41,675 bases of DNA from Actinomycetota bacterium (GTDB taxonomy: Bacteria; Actinomycetota; Acidimicrobiia; Acidimicrobiales; Acidimicrobilacustridaceae): NCBI GenBank assembly GCA_009700115.1, contig WLMU01000009.1:1-41675 (forward strand), written 5' to 3'. Positions 8,585 to 17,587 of the stretch are shown in pieces. Under the pieces are notes generated by a model. It was not told the origin of the DNA and ran no database searches. It saw only the letters and a list, made by a program, of their open reading frames with translations. Numbering within the stretch: position 1 is the stretch's first letter; every line of letters starts with the position of its first letter. A program made the translations under genes and the position numbers.

Positions 8585-8821
8585 TCAGACCTCAAAGGTT
8601 GGCTTGACAGAGTTTGCTGATGCTTTCGCCATCAATTGCTCATGTTCAGCGTTCTCAACAACGCGCGCTTCGTCGATGAGCATGATTGGAATGTCATTTC
8701 GCACTTCATACCCGCGCTGAAGACGAGGGTTGTAGAGAAGGTTGTCGTCGGCGAAATACAGCAATGGGCCCTTGTCTTGAGGACAGGCCAGGATTTCGAG
8801 GAGTTGAGGATCAAGTGACAT
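8585..8821 (-). CDS. Trm112-like / UPF0434 small protein
   Basis: 78 residues beginning MSLDPQLLEILACPQDKGPL, the typical Trm112/UPF0434 opening, followed by the RGYEVRNDIPIMLIDEAR core. In eukaryotes Trm112 activates methyltransferases; the bacterial role is poorly known. Only one Cys of the usual zinc-binding set remains (CPQDK where many have CPxCK), so zinc binding may be lost. A clear AAGGAG ribosome-binding site sits 5-6 nt before the ATG. It follows manB by 18 nt and precedes the SIS gene by 3 nt, an arrangement also seen near manB in other actinobacteria. Confidence 0.85.
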   Translation of the reverse strand: MSLDPQLLEILACPQDKGPLLYFADDNLLYNPRLQRGYEVRNDIPIMLIDEARVVENAEHEQLMAKASANSVKPTFEV

Positions 8822-8839
8822 TGGAGCTCCTTGGTTTAT

Positions 8840-10240
8840 TTAGCCGGCCGCTTCAGCGATAAGGGCACGGATCTCGGCAACGTGGCGAGCACAGGCTGCC
8901 TCGTCTGACGCCTCAAGGTTGAGACGAAGAAGTGGTTCGGTATTCGAGGGACGCAGATTGAACCACCATGGATCCTCAGGATCTGCGGCGGCTCCAATCG
9001 TGAGGTCGATGGTCAAACCATCGAGACGATCTTGTTCAGCAGACGCGAATCGCTCGGCGACAAATTCGATGACTGCAAGTGGGTCAGGTACTTCAGTATT
9101 GAGTTCGCCCGAAGCGGAGTAGCGCTCGAATGGTTTGCGAAGCTCAGAAAGCTTCTGTCCCGAAGCGCACATAACTTCAAGCACTGCCATCGCAGCAATA
9201 ATGCCTGAGTCAGCCCGGTAGTTATCGCGGAAGTAGTAGTGGCCAGAGTGTTCGCCACCGAAACACGCACCCGTCTCGGCCATGACCTGCTTGATGTACG
9301 AATGGCCAACACGCGTGCGCACCGGAGTACCCCCACGTTCGATAATTACCTCAGGGACTGCTTTCGAACAGATCAGGTTGTGAAGAACAATTTCGCCTGG
9401 ATGCTTCGTGAGCATCGAGTCGGCAACGATCGCCGTGGTGAGAGAGCCAGAAACCAATTCTCCGGCATCGTCGACCAAGAAGACACGATCAGCATCGCCG
9501 TCGAAGGCCAAGCCCACATCGGCACCGGTTGAGAGAACTCGTGCTTGAAGGTCTCGCAGGTTCTCGGGCTGAATCGGATCAGCGGGATGATTCGGGAACG
9601 TTCCGTCGAGTTCACCGTAAAGCACGTCGAGCGTGAAGGGAAGATCGGCAAACACGGCCGGAGCGGTAAGTCCACCCATACCGTTTGCAGTATCGGCAAC
9701 GACACGCAGTGGTCGCAAGACGTTTGCATCGATAAAAGAGTGGACGTGAGTGACGAAGATGCTCAGTGCGTCGTCACGAGAGGAAACGCTCCCATGTTTT
9801 TCTACGGGGTCGAGCCCATCAACAGTCATGTCACGAATATCAAAAAGCCCCGTCTCAGCCCCGATGGGCTTTGCCCCAGCAAGACACAACTTCACACCGT
9901 TGTACTGCGCAGGATTATGGGAAGCGGTGAGCATTGCTCCCGGCATATCGAAACGACCGGCGGCGAAAAACAGAAGATCAGTCGAAGCCAGACCAAGATG
10001 AACGACATCAACACCTTGACCTGTCGCTCCTCGGGCAAAGGCTTCAGCAAACTCAGGCCCCGATGGGCGCATGTCATGCGCAATCAGGATTGAGCTCGCA
10101 CCCGCCGTATCCACTGCGAAACGAGCAAACGCAGCGCCAATGCGTTCCATAAGAGCAGCATCGAGTTGATCGGGAACAGTGCCGCGAATGTCGTACGCCT
10201 TGAAAATGGCATTCATGGCGGCTGAATCGTGGGGGGCCAT
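8840..10240 (-). CDS. manB: Phosphomannomutase / phosphoglucomutase
   Basis: Interconverts mannose-6-P and mannose-1-P (often also the glucose phosphates), feeding GDP-mannose synthesis by the manC-like gene at 30002-31003. 466 residues of the alpha-D-phosphohexomutase family. Visible are the N-terminal FKAYDIRG, the phosphoserine loop TASHNPAQYNG (Ser about 107), the metal loop DGDADR, the sugar-binding GEHSGHYYFRDNYRADSG, and the C-terminal phosphate-binding RPSNTEPLLRLN. The ATG at 10240 has AGGG about 10 nt upstream; an alternative ATG at 10216 (MNAIFKAYD) is possible. It lies 11 nt after the GT2 gene in the same operon. Confidence 0.93.
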   Translation of the reverse strand: MAPHDSAAMNAIFKAYDIRGTVPDQLDAALMERIGAAFARFAVDTAGASSILIAHDMRPSGPEFAEAFARGATGQGVDVVHLGLASTDLLFFAAGRFDMPGAMLTASHNPAQYNGVKLCLAGAKPIGAETGLFDIRDMTVDGLDPVEKHGSVSSRDDALSIFVTHVHSFIDANVLRPLRVVADTANGMGGLTAPAVFADLPFTLDVLYGELDGTFPNHPADPIQPENLRDLQARVLSTGADVGLAFDGDADRVFLVDDAGELVSGSLTTAIVADSMLTKHPGEIVLHNLICSKAVPEVIIERGGTPVRTRVGHSYIKQVMAETGACFGGEHSGHYYFRDNYRADSGIIAAMAVLEVMCASGQKLSELRKPFERYSASGELNTEVPDPLAVIEFVAERFASAEQDRLDGLTIDLTIGAAADPEDPWWFNLRPSNTEPLLRLNLEASDEAACARHVAEIRALIAEAAG

Positions 10241-10251
10241 GGGGTGCGACC

Positions 10252-11193
10252 CTAGTTGAGAGGGTCGACCATTTCGGGTGTGGTGACGTCCTTCACAGCC
10301 CCAGTGACGAGAAGGTCATCTGCGGTGAGGTCGTAGCGACCCTCGACCGACCATCGTCGAACACGCAGGAGATCACGTAGAAGGCGAAGCCCATCACGGG
10401 CGACCCGAACCGATGATCGCGAAGAGTTTTCGATCGTCACCGGAATTTCGGTGAGCGACAGGTGATAGCGCTCGACCAAGTGGAAGACCTCTACATCAAA
10501 CGCAAAGCCATTCACCATTGTGTGAGAAAAAATAAGTCGTGCTACGTCGGACCGGAAACCCTTTAGTCCACATTGCGTGTCTCGATAGCGTCCCAATAAA
10601 ACCGCCCGAGTGAGAAGGTTGATGAGTCGGCCACCGACTTCGCGCAAACGACGCGCCTTAACCAATGTCGTGGTGTCGGTATGGCGGCGGCTACCGACGA
10701 CTACATCCCAACCTTCTTCAAGCAAGTCAACTAACACAGGAATCTGATCCGGCGAATACGAAAGGTCTGCATCGGTGAAAACGATTGACCGACCATTGGC
10801 AACGAGCACCCCGCTACGCACCGCGGCACCCTTTCCCAAATTGACGTCGTGACGCACTACAGCATCGGCACCAGCCGATCGAGCCGCCGCTGCTGTCCCA
10901 TCAAACGATCCATCGTCAACAACAACGATTTCGAGATCTGAACTCGGAACGAACGAAGCCAAGCCCTCTCGCAACAATGAAATCGTTGACGCAATGGCTA
11001 CTTCTTCATTAAACGCGGGAACGACGACACTCAGTCGAACGGTTCCTGGAGCAGCGGGAAGTCCTCGCCTCCGACCAAGGTCAGAGCGAACCGAAGAAAG
11101 ACCCCGCTGCCAACGAGAACCCACGATGGTCGCGACAGCTCCACCGACAAGCACCGCAGCAATAATTTCGACGCGTCGAGAGTTCACTCCCAT
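10252..11193 (-). CDS. GT2 glycosyltransferase, dolichyl-phosphate glucosyltransferase (ALG5)-like
   Basis: 313 residues. An N-terminal membrane segment (IIAAVLVGGAVATIVG) is followed by a GT-A fold domain with LSVVVPAFNEE, the nucleotide site VVDDGSFDGT, the metal-binding FTDADLSYSP, and RDTQCGLKGFR, which is typical of ALG5-like transferases. These enzymes move a sugar from an NDP-sugar to a polyprenyl phosphate, making a donor for transferases that act outside the membrane. The membrane protein directly upstream (overlapping by 10 nt) is a plausible user of that donor. The ATG at 11193 is chosen; a GTG at 11187 would give a GTGA overlap. Donor sugar and lipid are unknown. Confidence 0.85.
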   Translation of the reverse strand: MGVNSRRVEIIAAVLVGGAVATIVGSRWQRGLSSVRSDLGRRRGLPAAPGTVRLSVVVPAFNEEVAIASTISLLREGLASFVPSSDLEIVVVDDGSFDGTAAAARSAGADAVVRHDVNLGKGAAVRSGVLVANGRSIVFTDADLSYSPDQIPVLVDLLEEGWDVVVGSRRHTDTTTLVKARRLREVGGRLINLLTRAVLLGRYRDTQCGLKGFRSDVARLIFSHTMVNGFAFDVEVFHLVERYHLSLTEIPVTIENSSRSSVRVARDGLRLLRDLLRVRRWSVEGRYDLTADDLLVTGAVKDVTTPEMVDPLN

Positions 11194-13742
11194 TGAGGTT
11201 CCGACGATTGCGGTTCACTCGCGTTAAGAGCGTCTCCTAACGCGAGAATCGGAGTCTCGAGTTGTTCACCTTGGTCTGCGTCGGACTCATCAGTTGCTTC
11301 CGGACGCGGCCGTCCCCATGGCATGGCATCAGGCATCGCAATCGGACCGGCCCGCCACAACAGCACGAGGCCAACCAATCCAAGAATCGTGATGATCCAA
11401 CCTGACCAATCGACAGTTGTCATACCGAAGTGCATCGACACATGGTTAGAGGTGGGCATGACCACCATCAGATTTGGTCCGACACGCCAAGGACCCTGAG
11501 CACCCGATACCTCCCAATTAGGGAAGTAGGAAACCTTCACCAGCACCGGTGTACCCGGTCGGGTGACATCGAAAGAGATTGTGTCGATGCCCGTCGCAAC
11601 ATTTGTGACCGCAACAGGAGTTGTCGGCGTTGCGGTTGGTGTTTCGCCCTGAACGATTCGTTGCCAAGAATCGGGACCACCCGACGCCGGCCACACATTC
11701 CACGCAGTCGTATCGAGATACCAAGGCGTGACCGCTCCAAGCCACTTCTTCGGAGCAACTCCCGTAAGGACCGCCGGATTGTTGTCGAACGGCTCGATCA
11801 ACGGTGAATCCGCAACTTCGAACACAACCCACGGACCAGAAACCGCGACCTGCTTCAACGATGTGTTCTTTTGACCGTAGGAAATCATTTGCTCGGTAAT
11901 GGCCATGTAGTACTTCACGCCAAGCATCTGAAGATGCTCGACGCCAAGATTGAATTGCGTCTGGTCTGGCGGACCGGGCACGTACGGAAGGTCGCGTTGA
12001 GGATTCGACGCCCCAAACGACAACTCGTCCTGATTCAGAAAGTGAAACGGCGTTGTTGCCGAAGCTTCGAAATACAGACCTTCCATCGAACCGATGCAGC
12101 CATCTGTCCAGAATGGCAACAACATAAGGGCCATGGGAGTGCCATAACGGTCGTGCTGTTCCTCGTGCTCCCACATTGCGCGGCCGCAACCGTTGCTTTG
12201 ACCAAGGCCGTCCATCGTCTGAACGATGTCGTGATACTCGGGATAGGCGGGTTTTCCTTCGTAACCAGTGAAGTTCCAGCGAGCCCATGAAGGAACAAAA
12301 CTCGACTCTTTCGTCGACAAGAACATCCAGTGGTAGCGACCATCGGCCCGCACTCCCCCGAGGTCAACCTTTACGGGACCCAACGCGATTGTGTCGGGCA
12401 TGGCCCGCAGCGGCATAGCGAGAACAGTGATTCCCAAGAAGGCGGCAATTAGCGCTGTTGCGATAGTGACCGACCGCCTCGGAGTGTCGGGATCACGCGA
12501 AGTGAGAGCCGCGATCGTTCGACCAAGTTCAGCAACACCCAGAGCGGCCAGGAGATACAGAATCAGGAACCAGAACGGCAACAACCGCGCGTTCCATAAC
12601 TTTCCCTGCGGCAAGACAACAACAGCAACAGCGGTGAGCGAGCCGAGTAGGGCGAGGAACAATCCGCCGCGACGCTTCCAAGCCAGCGACATCACGACAC
12701 CTAGCAACGCCAAGACCAGCACCCATTGGATTGGCGGAGAGTTGACTAATTGCGGATCAAGAATTTTGCGCTGGAAAAGAAGGTCGACGTAGTTGGTCTT
12801 CTTCTCCCACCCCATGTCGTTCATGTATCCGGACTGCAAATAGAACGGCACCAGCCACCACGCCACAAGAGCAGTGCCCACGACACCGGTGCAAGCGAGC
12901 CACCACACTCGCTTAACGAACCCTGGCTTACGAGCAAGTGAAATGAGTAGCCAGACGATTGCCCCGCCAATAGCGAACAAGAAGGGGATCAGGTGACACA
13001 GGCCAGTGAGAGCAAGGACGATGGGGGCGATAACTCGCTGACGACCCGTCTCAAGTCCTCGCCCAACAAGGCCGAGAAAAAGCACCGCGAAACTCAGAGA
13101 AATTGAGAACGCGAATTCACCCGCAAGAGTTGACGCAATATTTCCGCCGTAAATCGAAAACGATCGATCAAATAGGAAGGCCGTTGCGGCAACAGCGAAC
13201 AACGGCGGCGCGGGAAACGGGAGTCGCGTAAGCCGAGCAAAGGCCCAGCACGCAATCGGCAACGTCAAGACACCGCTAATAGCGATGAGCTTGAACGCGA
13301 TTCCGTAAGGGATGAAGAAACTTAAAAGTGCGATCGCGAGCGATGGAAGCACCATGTAGAACTGGTACGCCGGAAAGCCTGCGTACCAATCCGGCGTCCA
13401 TCCAGTGAGTCGAAACGACGGCAGGAGGTGGTCGCGCATGTAGGCAGGACCCCACACATGTGCGCCCATATCGCCGCCAGCCGGCGTCGACGACGAGAAG
13501 ACATCGCTCGGACTCAATTGTGTGAAGGTGAACAACACGCAGGCCGCGACGATCGCCAGCGTGATCCAGCTCTCAGGCCCCCAGCGACCTAATGATCGAA
13601 ACGCACGGCCAAGTGCCTGCAACGCCTGCATTGAACGATTCGGAGGATCGATGGCTCGACCGAGGCCAGCAACGATCGGATCGTCGCGATCCACTTCAGC
13701 CAACGGTTGAACCGGCTTTTTAAAGAGATCGTCCTCAGTCAT
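11184..13742 (-). CDS. Large polytopic membrane protein, GT-C / PTPS-related-like (COG5617 type)
   Basis: 852 residues. A cytoplasmic N-terminus of about 60 residues is followed by roughly a dozen hydrophobic segments to about residue 430. A large probably extracytoplasmic domain rich in Trp and Tyr comes next, then one final membrane segment (GWIITILGLVGLVLLW) and an acidic tail. The first loop after membrane segment 1 has GGDMGAHVWGPAYMRDHLLP and WTPDWYAGFPAYQFY. This resembles the acidic-loop architecture of GT-C enzymes and the 6-pyruvoyl-tetrahydropterin synthase-related membrane family. I infer an extracytoplasmic transferase using a lipid-linked sugar from the adjacent GT2. The reaction is not established. 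Confidence 0.65.
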   Translation of the reverse strand: MTEDDLFKKPVQPLAEVDRDDPIVAGLGRAIDPPNRSMQALQALGRAFRSLGRWGPESWITLAIVAACVLFTFTQLSPSDVFSSSTPAGGDMGAHVWGPAYMRDHLLPSFRLTGWTPDWYAGFPAYQFYMVLPSLAIALLSFFIPYGIAFKLIAISGVLTLPIACWAFARLTRLPFPAPPLFAVAATAFLFDRSFSIYGGNIASTLAGEFAFSISLSFAVLFLGLVGRGLETGRQRVIAPIVLALTGLCHLIPFLFAIGGAIVWLLISLARKPGFVKRVWWLACTGVVGTALVAWWLVPFYLQSGYMNDMGWEKKTNYVDLLFQRKILDPQLVNSPPIQWVLVLALLGVVMSLAWKRRGGLFLALLGSLTAVAVVVLPQGKLWNARLLPFWFLILYLLAALGVAELGRTIAALTSRDPDTPRRSVTIATALIAAFLGITVLAMPLRAMPDTIALGPVKVDLGGVRADGRYHWMFLSTKESSFVPSWARWNFTGYEGKPAYPEYHDIVQTMDGLGQSNGCGRAMWEHEEQHDRYGTPMALMLLPFWTDGCIGSMEGLYFEASATTPFHFLNQDELSFGASNPQRDLPYVPGPPDQTQFNLGVEHLQMLGVKYYMAITEQMISYGQKNTSLKQVAVSGPWVVFEVADSPLIEPFDNNPAVLTGVAPKKWLGAVTPWYLDTTAWNVWPASGGPDSWQRIVQGETPTATPTTPVAVTNVATGIDTISFDVTRPGTPVLVKVSYFPNWEVSGAQGPWRVGPNLMVVMPTSNHVSMHFGMTTVDWSGWIITILGLVGLVLLWRAGPIAMPDAMPWGRPRPEATDESDADQGEQLETPILALGDALNASEPQSSEPQWE

Positions 13743-13790
13743 GACCAGACCATGGTGTCATCCGAACGAATGATTCGACGGTCACCGGGC

Positions 13791-14804
13791 TCACGATGGA
13801 CCGATATGAAAGAGAAGACCAGTTGCGGCAATCACGTTGAAACCAACATGCGCCCAGATCGAAGGCCCAATGCGGCCACTGCGCCAAGCCATAAATCCGA
13901 GTACCACCCCGAATAACAACAGGGCCGGGAACTGCAGTGGCTGCAGGTGGGTAGCGGCAAAGAACGCTGCCGCAGCGAAGATCGCAGCCCACTTGCCGAG
14001 GCGACGTCCGAAGATGCGCTGCGCCATGCCGCGGAAATAAATCTCCTCAGCGATTGGAGCCCCAATTCCAACAATAAGAAACACGAGAACGATTGACAGC
14101 GGATCTGTTGCTCGATCGGTGAGTTCACGAGCCGCTGCCGAGACATCTTTGACACCCAAGATCGGTCGTAACGCCAGGTAGACCAGCGGAACAAGGAGCA
14201 ATTGGCATGCCACGCCAATCGCCAAACCGATCGGCGCGTCGATGAGCTGCATCTGAAGACCAAGGTCAGCAACAACGCCCTTGCCCTTCTTGATCGCAAA
14301 CCAAATCGGAGCGCCACCGAGAGCAAGCCACAGCGGGATCTGCATAAGTGCCGTTAGCCAGAGCGGAGGCGGTAGAGCAATCGAGAACATTTGCCCCGCA
14401 GCGAACTGACTGCTGGCCTGACCGACTGCTGCACCGACACCAGCAGGAGTAGTGAAGTCATAGGTGGTGCGTGACTGCACGAGCGCGTACACCAACGAAG
14501 AAACGAGCTGCGCCCCAAGAAAGATAAGTACGAGTGCGCCGGCCCCATAGGCATACTTTGATTTTTTGAGCGCGGCAGCGGCTACATCTTCAGGACCATC
14601 GTTCGAATTCCTCGTCGAATCAGGACCCTTGACCGCCGGCGAGCCACCACCGAGAAATCGTCGCGATCGTTTTGGAGATTCGGCGGCAACAGGAAGTTTG
14701 CCCTTGGGGGTTCGCGCCCCTCCTGTTGGTCCATTCGTGCGCGATGACGGTGCTGGCCGTTTCGGTTCCGAAGAATTGTCTGCGCTGTTCCGAGGCTTAG
14801 CCAC
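13791..14804 (-). CDS. CPBP family intramembrane metalloprotease
   Basis: 337 residues. A basic Pro/Ser-rich cytoplasmic stretch of about 75 residues precedes about eight membrane segments. The conserved CPBP (Abi/CAAX protease) motifs are present: EEIYFRGMAQR (EExxxR), the histidine in AATHLQPLQFP, and HVGFN near the end. The family includes Rce1-type prenyl proteases and bacteriocin-immunity proteins; the substrate is unknown. The ORF track runs to 15068, but that extension overlaps DUF3499 on the other strand. The GTG at 14804 is preferred because TAGCCT ends 7 nt upstream. It probably heads the minus-strand run through manB. Confidence 0.85.
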   Translation of the reverse strand: MAKPRNSADNSSEPKRPAPSSRTNGPTGGARTPKGKLPVAAESPKRSRRFLGGGSPAVKGPDSTRNSNDGPEDVAAAALKKSKYAYGAGALVLIFLGAQLVSSLVYALVQSRTTYDFTTPAGVGAAVGQASSQFAAGQMFSIALPPPLWLTALMQIPLWLALGGAPIWFAIKKGKGVVADLGLQMQLIDAPIGLAIGVACQLLLVPLVYLALRPILGVKDVSAAARELTDRATDPLSIVLVFLIVGIGAPIAEEIYFRGMAQRIFGRRLGKWAAIFAAAAFFAATHLQPLQFPALLLFGVVLGFMAWRSGRIGPSIWAHVGFNVIAATGLLFHIGPS

Positions 14805-14811
14805 GGCGGCG

Positions 14812-14817
14812 AGGCTA
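14812..14817 (-). promoter_or_regulatory. Putative -10 box (TAGCCT) for the CPBP operon
   Basis: Minus-strand TAGCCT ends 7 nt before the GTG at 14804. This supports both a leaderless transcript and the shorter start over the long track ORF. It is back to back with the DUF3499 box at 14855. Confidence 0.55.
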
Positions 14818-14854
14818 CCGGCCTGAGGTCCACGAGTTGAACGGTGCCCGGAGA

Positions 14855-14860
14855 TAGCGT
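14855..14860 (+). promoter_or_regulatory. Putative -10 box (TAGCGT) for leaderless DUF3499 gene
   Basis: TAGCGT ends 6 nt before the ATG at 14867. No ribosome-binding site lies at the right distance, so a leaderless mRNA is likely. Confidence 0.5.
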
Positions 14861-14866
14861 TCGGAT

Positions 14867-15097
14867 ATGTCACGTTCGTGCGCTCGACCGGGGTGCGGCT
14901 CTCCGGCAACGGCCACATTTGAATACAACTACGGCGATCAAACCGTGTTCCTCGACGTCCTCGCCGACGAGGCGCACCCAGCGAACTACGACGTCTGTCG
15001 TCGGCATGCAGATTCGATGACGGTACCCAACGGCTGGACACTCGTAGATCGCCGTCGTGGGCCCGCATCGCTTGCTGGCCACCTCACCGCCCCGTAA
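14867..15097 (+). CDS. DUF3499 family zinc-ribbon-like protein
   Basis: 76 residues, MSRSCARPGCGSPATATFEYNYGDQ..., with Cys5, Cys10, Cys44 and His47 arranged as a likely zinc site (CARPGC and CRRH). The pattern matches the actinobacterial DUF3499 family, which has no known function and is commonly found near manB and whiB2-type genes. It is shorter than many members, which carry extra C-terminal sequence. It is probably leaderless (TAGCGT box 6 nt upstream), divergent from the CPBP gene and 57 nt ahead of ftsH. Small size and the zinc site suggest nucleic-acid or protein binding, but this is only inference. Confidence 0.8.
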   Translation: MSRSCARPGCGSPATATFEYNYGDQTVFLDVLADEAHPANYDVCRRHADSMTVPNGWTLVDRRRGPASLAGHLTAP

Positions 15098-15141
15098 ATC
15101 GGCGACCCCCGGGCGCGATCGGGATTTCCCTAACCGGCCTC

Positions 15142-15147
15142 TAGGCT
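15142..15147 (+). promoter_or_regulatory. Putative -10 box (TAGGCT) for leaderless ftsH
   Basis: TAGGCT ends 7 nt before the ftsH ATG at 15155. No Shine-Dalgarno sequence is present. The same hexamer precedes pabB at 37223. Confidence 0.55.
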
Positions 15148-15154
15148 GCGAGCC

Positions 15155-17128
15155 ATGAGTTCCGAAACTCCCCCTCCCGCGTCCGGTCCTGGCGAAAACG
15201 GAAAAGGCAACCGATTCGGGGGTGACCACGGATGGCCACGCTGGACGATCTTCGTGTTGCTTGCGGTCATCGCTGGAGCTATCGGCCTGCAGTTCCTTGC
15301 CTCGTCAACACAGAGCAGTCAGATTTCCTACGGTCAGTTCATTGACGACCTCACAGGTAACGCGGTCAAGAAGGCAACCTTCGACAACGCAAACGGACAC
15401 ATCTCCGGAACGCTCAACGATGGATCGCAGTTCTCCACCACTGGGCCAATCAAACCCACCGACGCCGACCAAGCACTCTTTACGCAAAAGGGCGTCGAGT
15501 ACTCATCGCCAACAAGCAGCATCTGGAGCACTCTCATCCCATTGCTTCTTCCCGTAGCTCTGCTCATCGGATTCTTTGTCTGGATGCAACGCCGTGCTTC
15601 AGGCCAAATGGGCGGAATCATGTCAATCGGGAAGAGCAAGGCCAAGACCTACTCCTCCGAACGGCCCGCAACCACATTTGCTGATGTCGCTGGTTACGAA
15701 GGCGTCAAGCAGGACGTCACCGAAGTCATCGATTTCCTCAAACACCCCGAACGATTCGCTGAGATCGGAGCGCGTATTCCAAAGGGAATCCTGCTCGTTG
15801 GGCCTCCGGGAACAGGCAAGACCCTCATTGCTCGCGCAGTAGCCGGCGAGGCAGGAGTGCCGTTTCTGTCTGTCACTGGTTCTGATTTCATGGAGATGTT
15901 CGTTGGCGTAGGCGCGAGCCGCGTTCGCGATTTGTTCAATAGCGCCCGAAAGATGGGCCGAGCCATCATCTTCGTCGACGAAATCGATTCGATTGGGCGT
16001 AAGCGCGGTGCCGGCTTAGGCGGCGGTCATGACGAACGCGAACAAACGCTTAACCAAATGCTGTCCGAGATGGACGGATTCGAAGTCACAACCGGGATTG
16101 TCATGATTGCGGCAACAAACCGTCCTGACATTCTTGATCCCGCGCTACTTCGACCAGGCCGATTCGACCGTCAAGTTGTTGTCCCCTTGCCGGAACTCGA
16201 AGATCGCCGACAGATTCTCGATGTACATATCCGCCACAAGCGCGTCGACGCCGACGTCGATCTCGATCTCGTTGCTCGGGGCACACCCGGGATGAGCGGC
16301 GCCGATCTCGCCAACCTTGTGAATGAGGCAGCGCTCTTTGCGGTACGCGAAGGTGCCACCGAAATTCATCGGCGTAACTTCGAAGAAGCACGCGACAGAA
16401 TCCTCATGGGCCAGCGTCGCGATTCCATGGCGCTTTCTGATCTCGAGAAAGAGGCCATCGCGTATCACGAGGCTGGCCATGCCGTTTGTGCCGCCGTCTT
16501 ACCCACGGCCGATCCTCTCCACAAAGTGACCATCATTCCCTCAGGTATGGCCCTCGGCGTCACGATGCAGTTACCGATCGAAGAACGCCACATTTACCGA
16601 CAGGACTACATCCAGGACATGTTGATCGTGCGTATGGGCGGTCGTATGGCAGAACAACTCGTGTTCGATGTCGTCTCCACCGGCGCCAATAACGATCTCG
16701 TCGGGGCAACCGAACTCGCCCGCAAGATGGTCCGAGAATGGGGCATGAGTACTCGGGTTGGCCCCATGGCCTGGGGCTCTCAGGGTCAAGTTTTCCTCGG
16801 CGAAGACCTCATGCATACGCGTGACTACTCCGATGACACCGCTCGTGTGATCGACGAAGAAGTCGAACGCATCTTGCGGCAAGCCCAGGAAAGTTGCCGC
16901 ACGGTCCTGACCGAAAATCGCAATGGACTCGACCTCGTTGCACGTGCACTCCTCGAACACGAAACCATCGACGGCACCGAGGTGTCACGGCTTCTCGAAT
17001 TGGCTCGAGCCGGATCAACTGCAGCCAATCCGCATAACGGAACCTCCGTACCTACGTCACCGAAGGGCATCGAGGACTCTCCTCCGGCTGATCTCGCCGC
17101 TGAGGCCGAAGTAGAGGCCGAGAACTAA
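15155..17128 (+). CDS. ftsH: ATP-dependent zinc metalloprotease FtsH
   Basis: Membrane-anchored AAA+ protease that degrades misassembled membrane proteins and selected regulators. 657 residues. In order: a Gly/Pro-rich tail, membrane segment 1 ([18 protein letters not shown], about 31-48), an extracytoplasmic domain, membrane segment 2 (about 127-144), Walker A GPPGTGKT (216-223), Walker B IIFVDEID (271-278), the second region of homology ([20 protein letters not shown]), the zinc motif HEAGH (438-442) and a distal Asp ligand in [14 protein letters not shown]. The C-terminus ends in an acidic, probably disordered tail. It converges with the thioredoxin-like gene, with 1 nt between them. Confidence 0.97.
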   Translation: MSSETPPPASGPGENGKGNRFGGDHGWPRWTIFVLLAVIAGAIGLQFLASSTQSSQISYGQFIDDLTGNAVKKATFDNANGHISGTLNDGSQFSTTGPIKPTDADQALFTQKGVEYSSPTSSIWSTLIPLLLPVALLIGFFVWMQRRASGQMGGIMSIGKSKAKTYSSERPATTFADVAGYEGVKQDVTEVIDFLKHPERFAEIGARIPKGILLVGPPGTGKTLIARAVAGEAGVPFLSVTGSDFMEMFVGVGASRVRDLFNSARKMGRAIIFVDEIDSIGRKRGAGLGGGHDEREQTLNQMLSEMDGFEVTTGIVMIAATNRPDILDPALLRPGRFDRQVVVPLPELEDRRQILDVHIRHKRVDADVDLDLVARGTPGMSGADLANLVNEAALFAVREGATEIHRRNFEEARDRILMGQRRDSMALSDLEKEAIAYHEAGHAVCAAVLPTADPLHKVTIIPSGMALGVTMQLPIEERHIYRQDYIQDMLIVRMGGRMAEQLVFDVVSTGANNDLVGATELARKMVREWGMSTRVGPMAWGSQGQVFLGEDLMHTRDYSDDTARVIDEEVERILRQAQESCRTVLTENRNGLDLVARALLEHETIDGTEVSRLLELARAGSTAANPHNGTSVPTSPKGIEDSPPADLAAEAEVEAEN

Positions 17129-17129
17129 C

Positions 17130-17585
17130 TCAGTCGTGGGTTTCGCACGGTCCCGGCGTAGAACCCGGATCTCGCAACTCGGCCACTGCGGCCCATAAAT
17201 CTGTTGCCGTCACTGGCCCAAGAAAATGACGTTGCACGACACCTTCTGCGTCGGCAATAAGCACAAGTGGCACTGCATCAATCCCGTAACGACGATGTAG
17301 TTCCGCATCGGCAACAGCCTCAAGTTCCTGAACGCAAACCGGTCCGTCAGGGCCAGCGTCGAGATGGACTGCCTTTGACCAGACGCCCGAACAGGCATCA
17401 CAAGTTGAAGATGTGAACACCACCACCAGCCATGGCGCCTCGGGACGCAGGAAGTCGTGCCGATCGAGTTGGACCGGGATGTTCCAATCGGAATCGGCGG
17501 GAGGCGCAGGCTTTCTCCGTTGCAAGACAACAGCAACACTGACAGCGATACCAACGAGCACTAGGGCGACGAGGAACCGTTCCAT
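17130..17585 (-). CDS. Membrane-anchored thioredoxin-like protein
   Basis: 151 residues. An N-terminal membrane anchor (FLVALVLVGIAVSVAVVL, residues 4-21) is followed by a positively charged stop and a thioredoxin-fold domain. The active-site pair is CDAC in VVFTSSTCDACSGVW, and the cis-proline site is GIDAVPLVLIADAEG. The domain is predicted to lie outside the membrane or at its surface. The start ATG is 2 nt after the DUF5719 stop, so the two are co-translated as the last genes of the GT2-fusion operon. It may reduce or isomerise disulfides in exported partners such as the DUF5719 protein, but no partner is proven. Confidence 0.85.
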   Translation of the reverse strand: MERFLVALVLVGIAVSVAVVLQRRKPAPPADSDWNIPVQLDRHDFLRPEAPWLVVVFTSSTCDACSGVWSKAVHLDAGPDGPVCVQELEAVADAELHRRYGIDAVPLVLIADAEGVVQRHFLGPVTATDLWAAVAELRDPGSTPGPCETHD

Positions 17586-17587
17586 CG

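Noticed and set aside
11518-12288. 256-aa minus-strand ORF inside the membrane-protein gene
   Set aside because: Out-of-frame overlap on the same strand with a clear long coding sequence; Arg/Ser/Cys-rich as expected for a shifted frame.
14805-15068. N-terminal extension of the CPBP ORF
   Set aside because: Overlaps DUF3499 on the opposite strand; TAGCCT and a GTG at 14804 give a better start.
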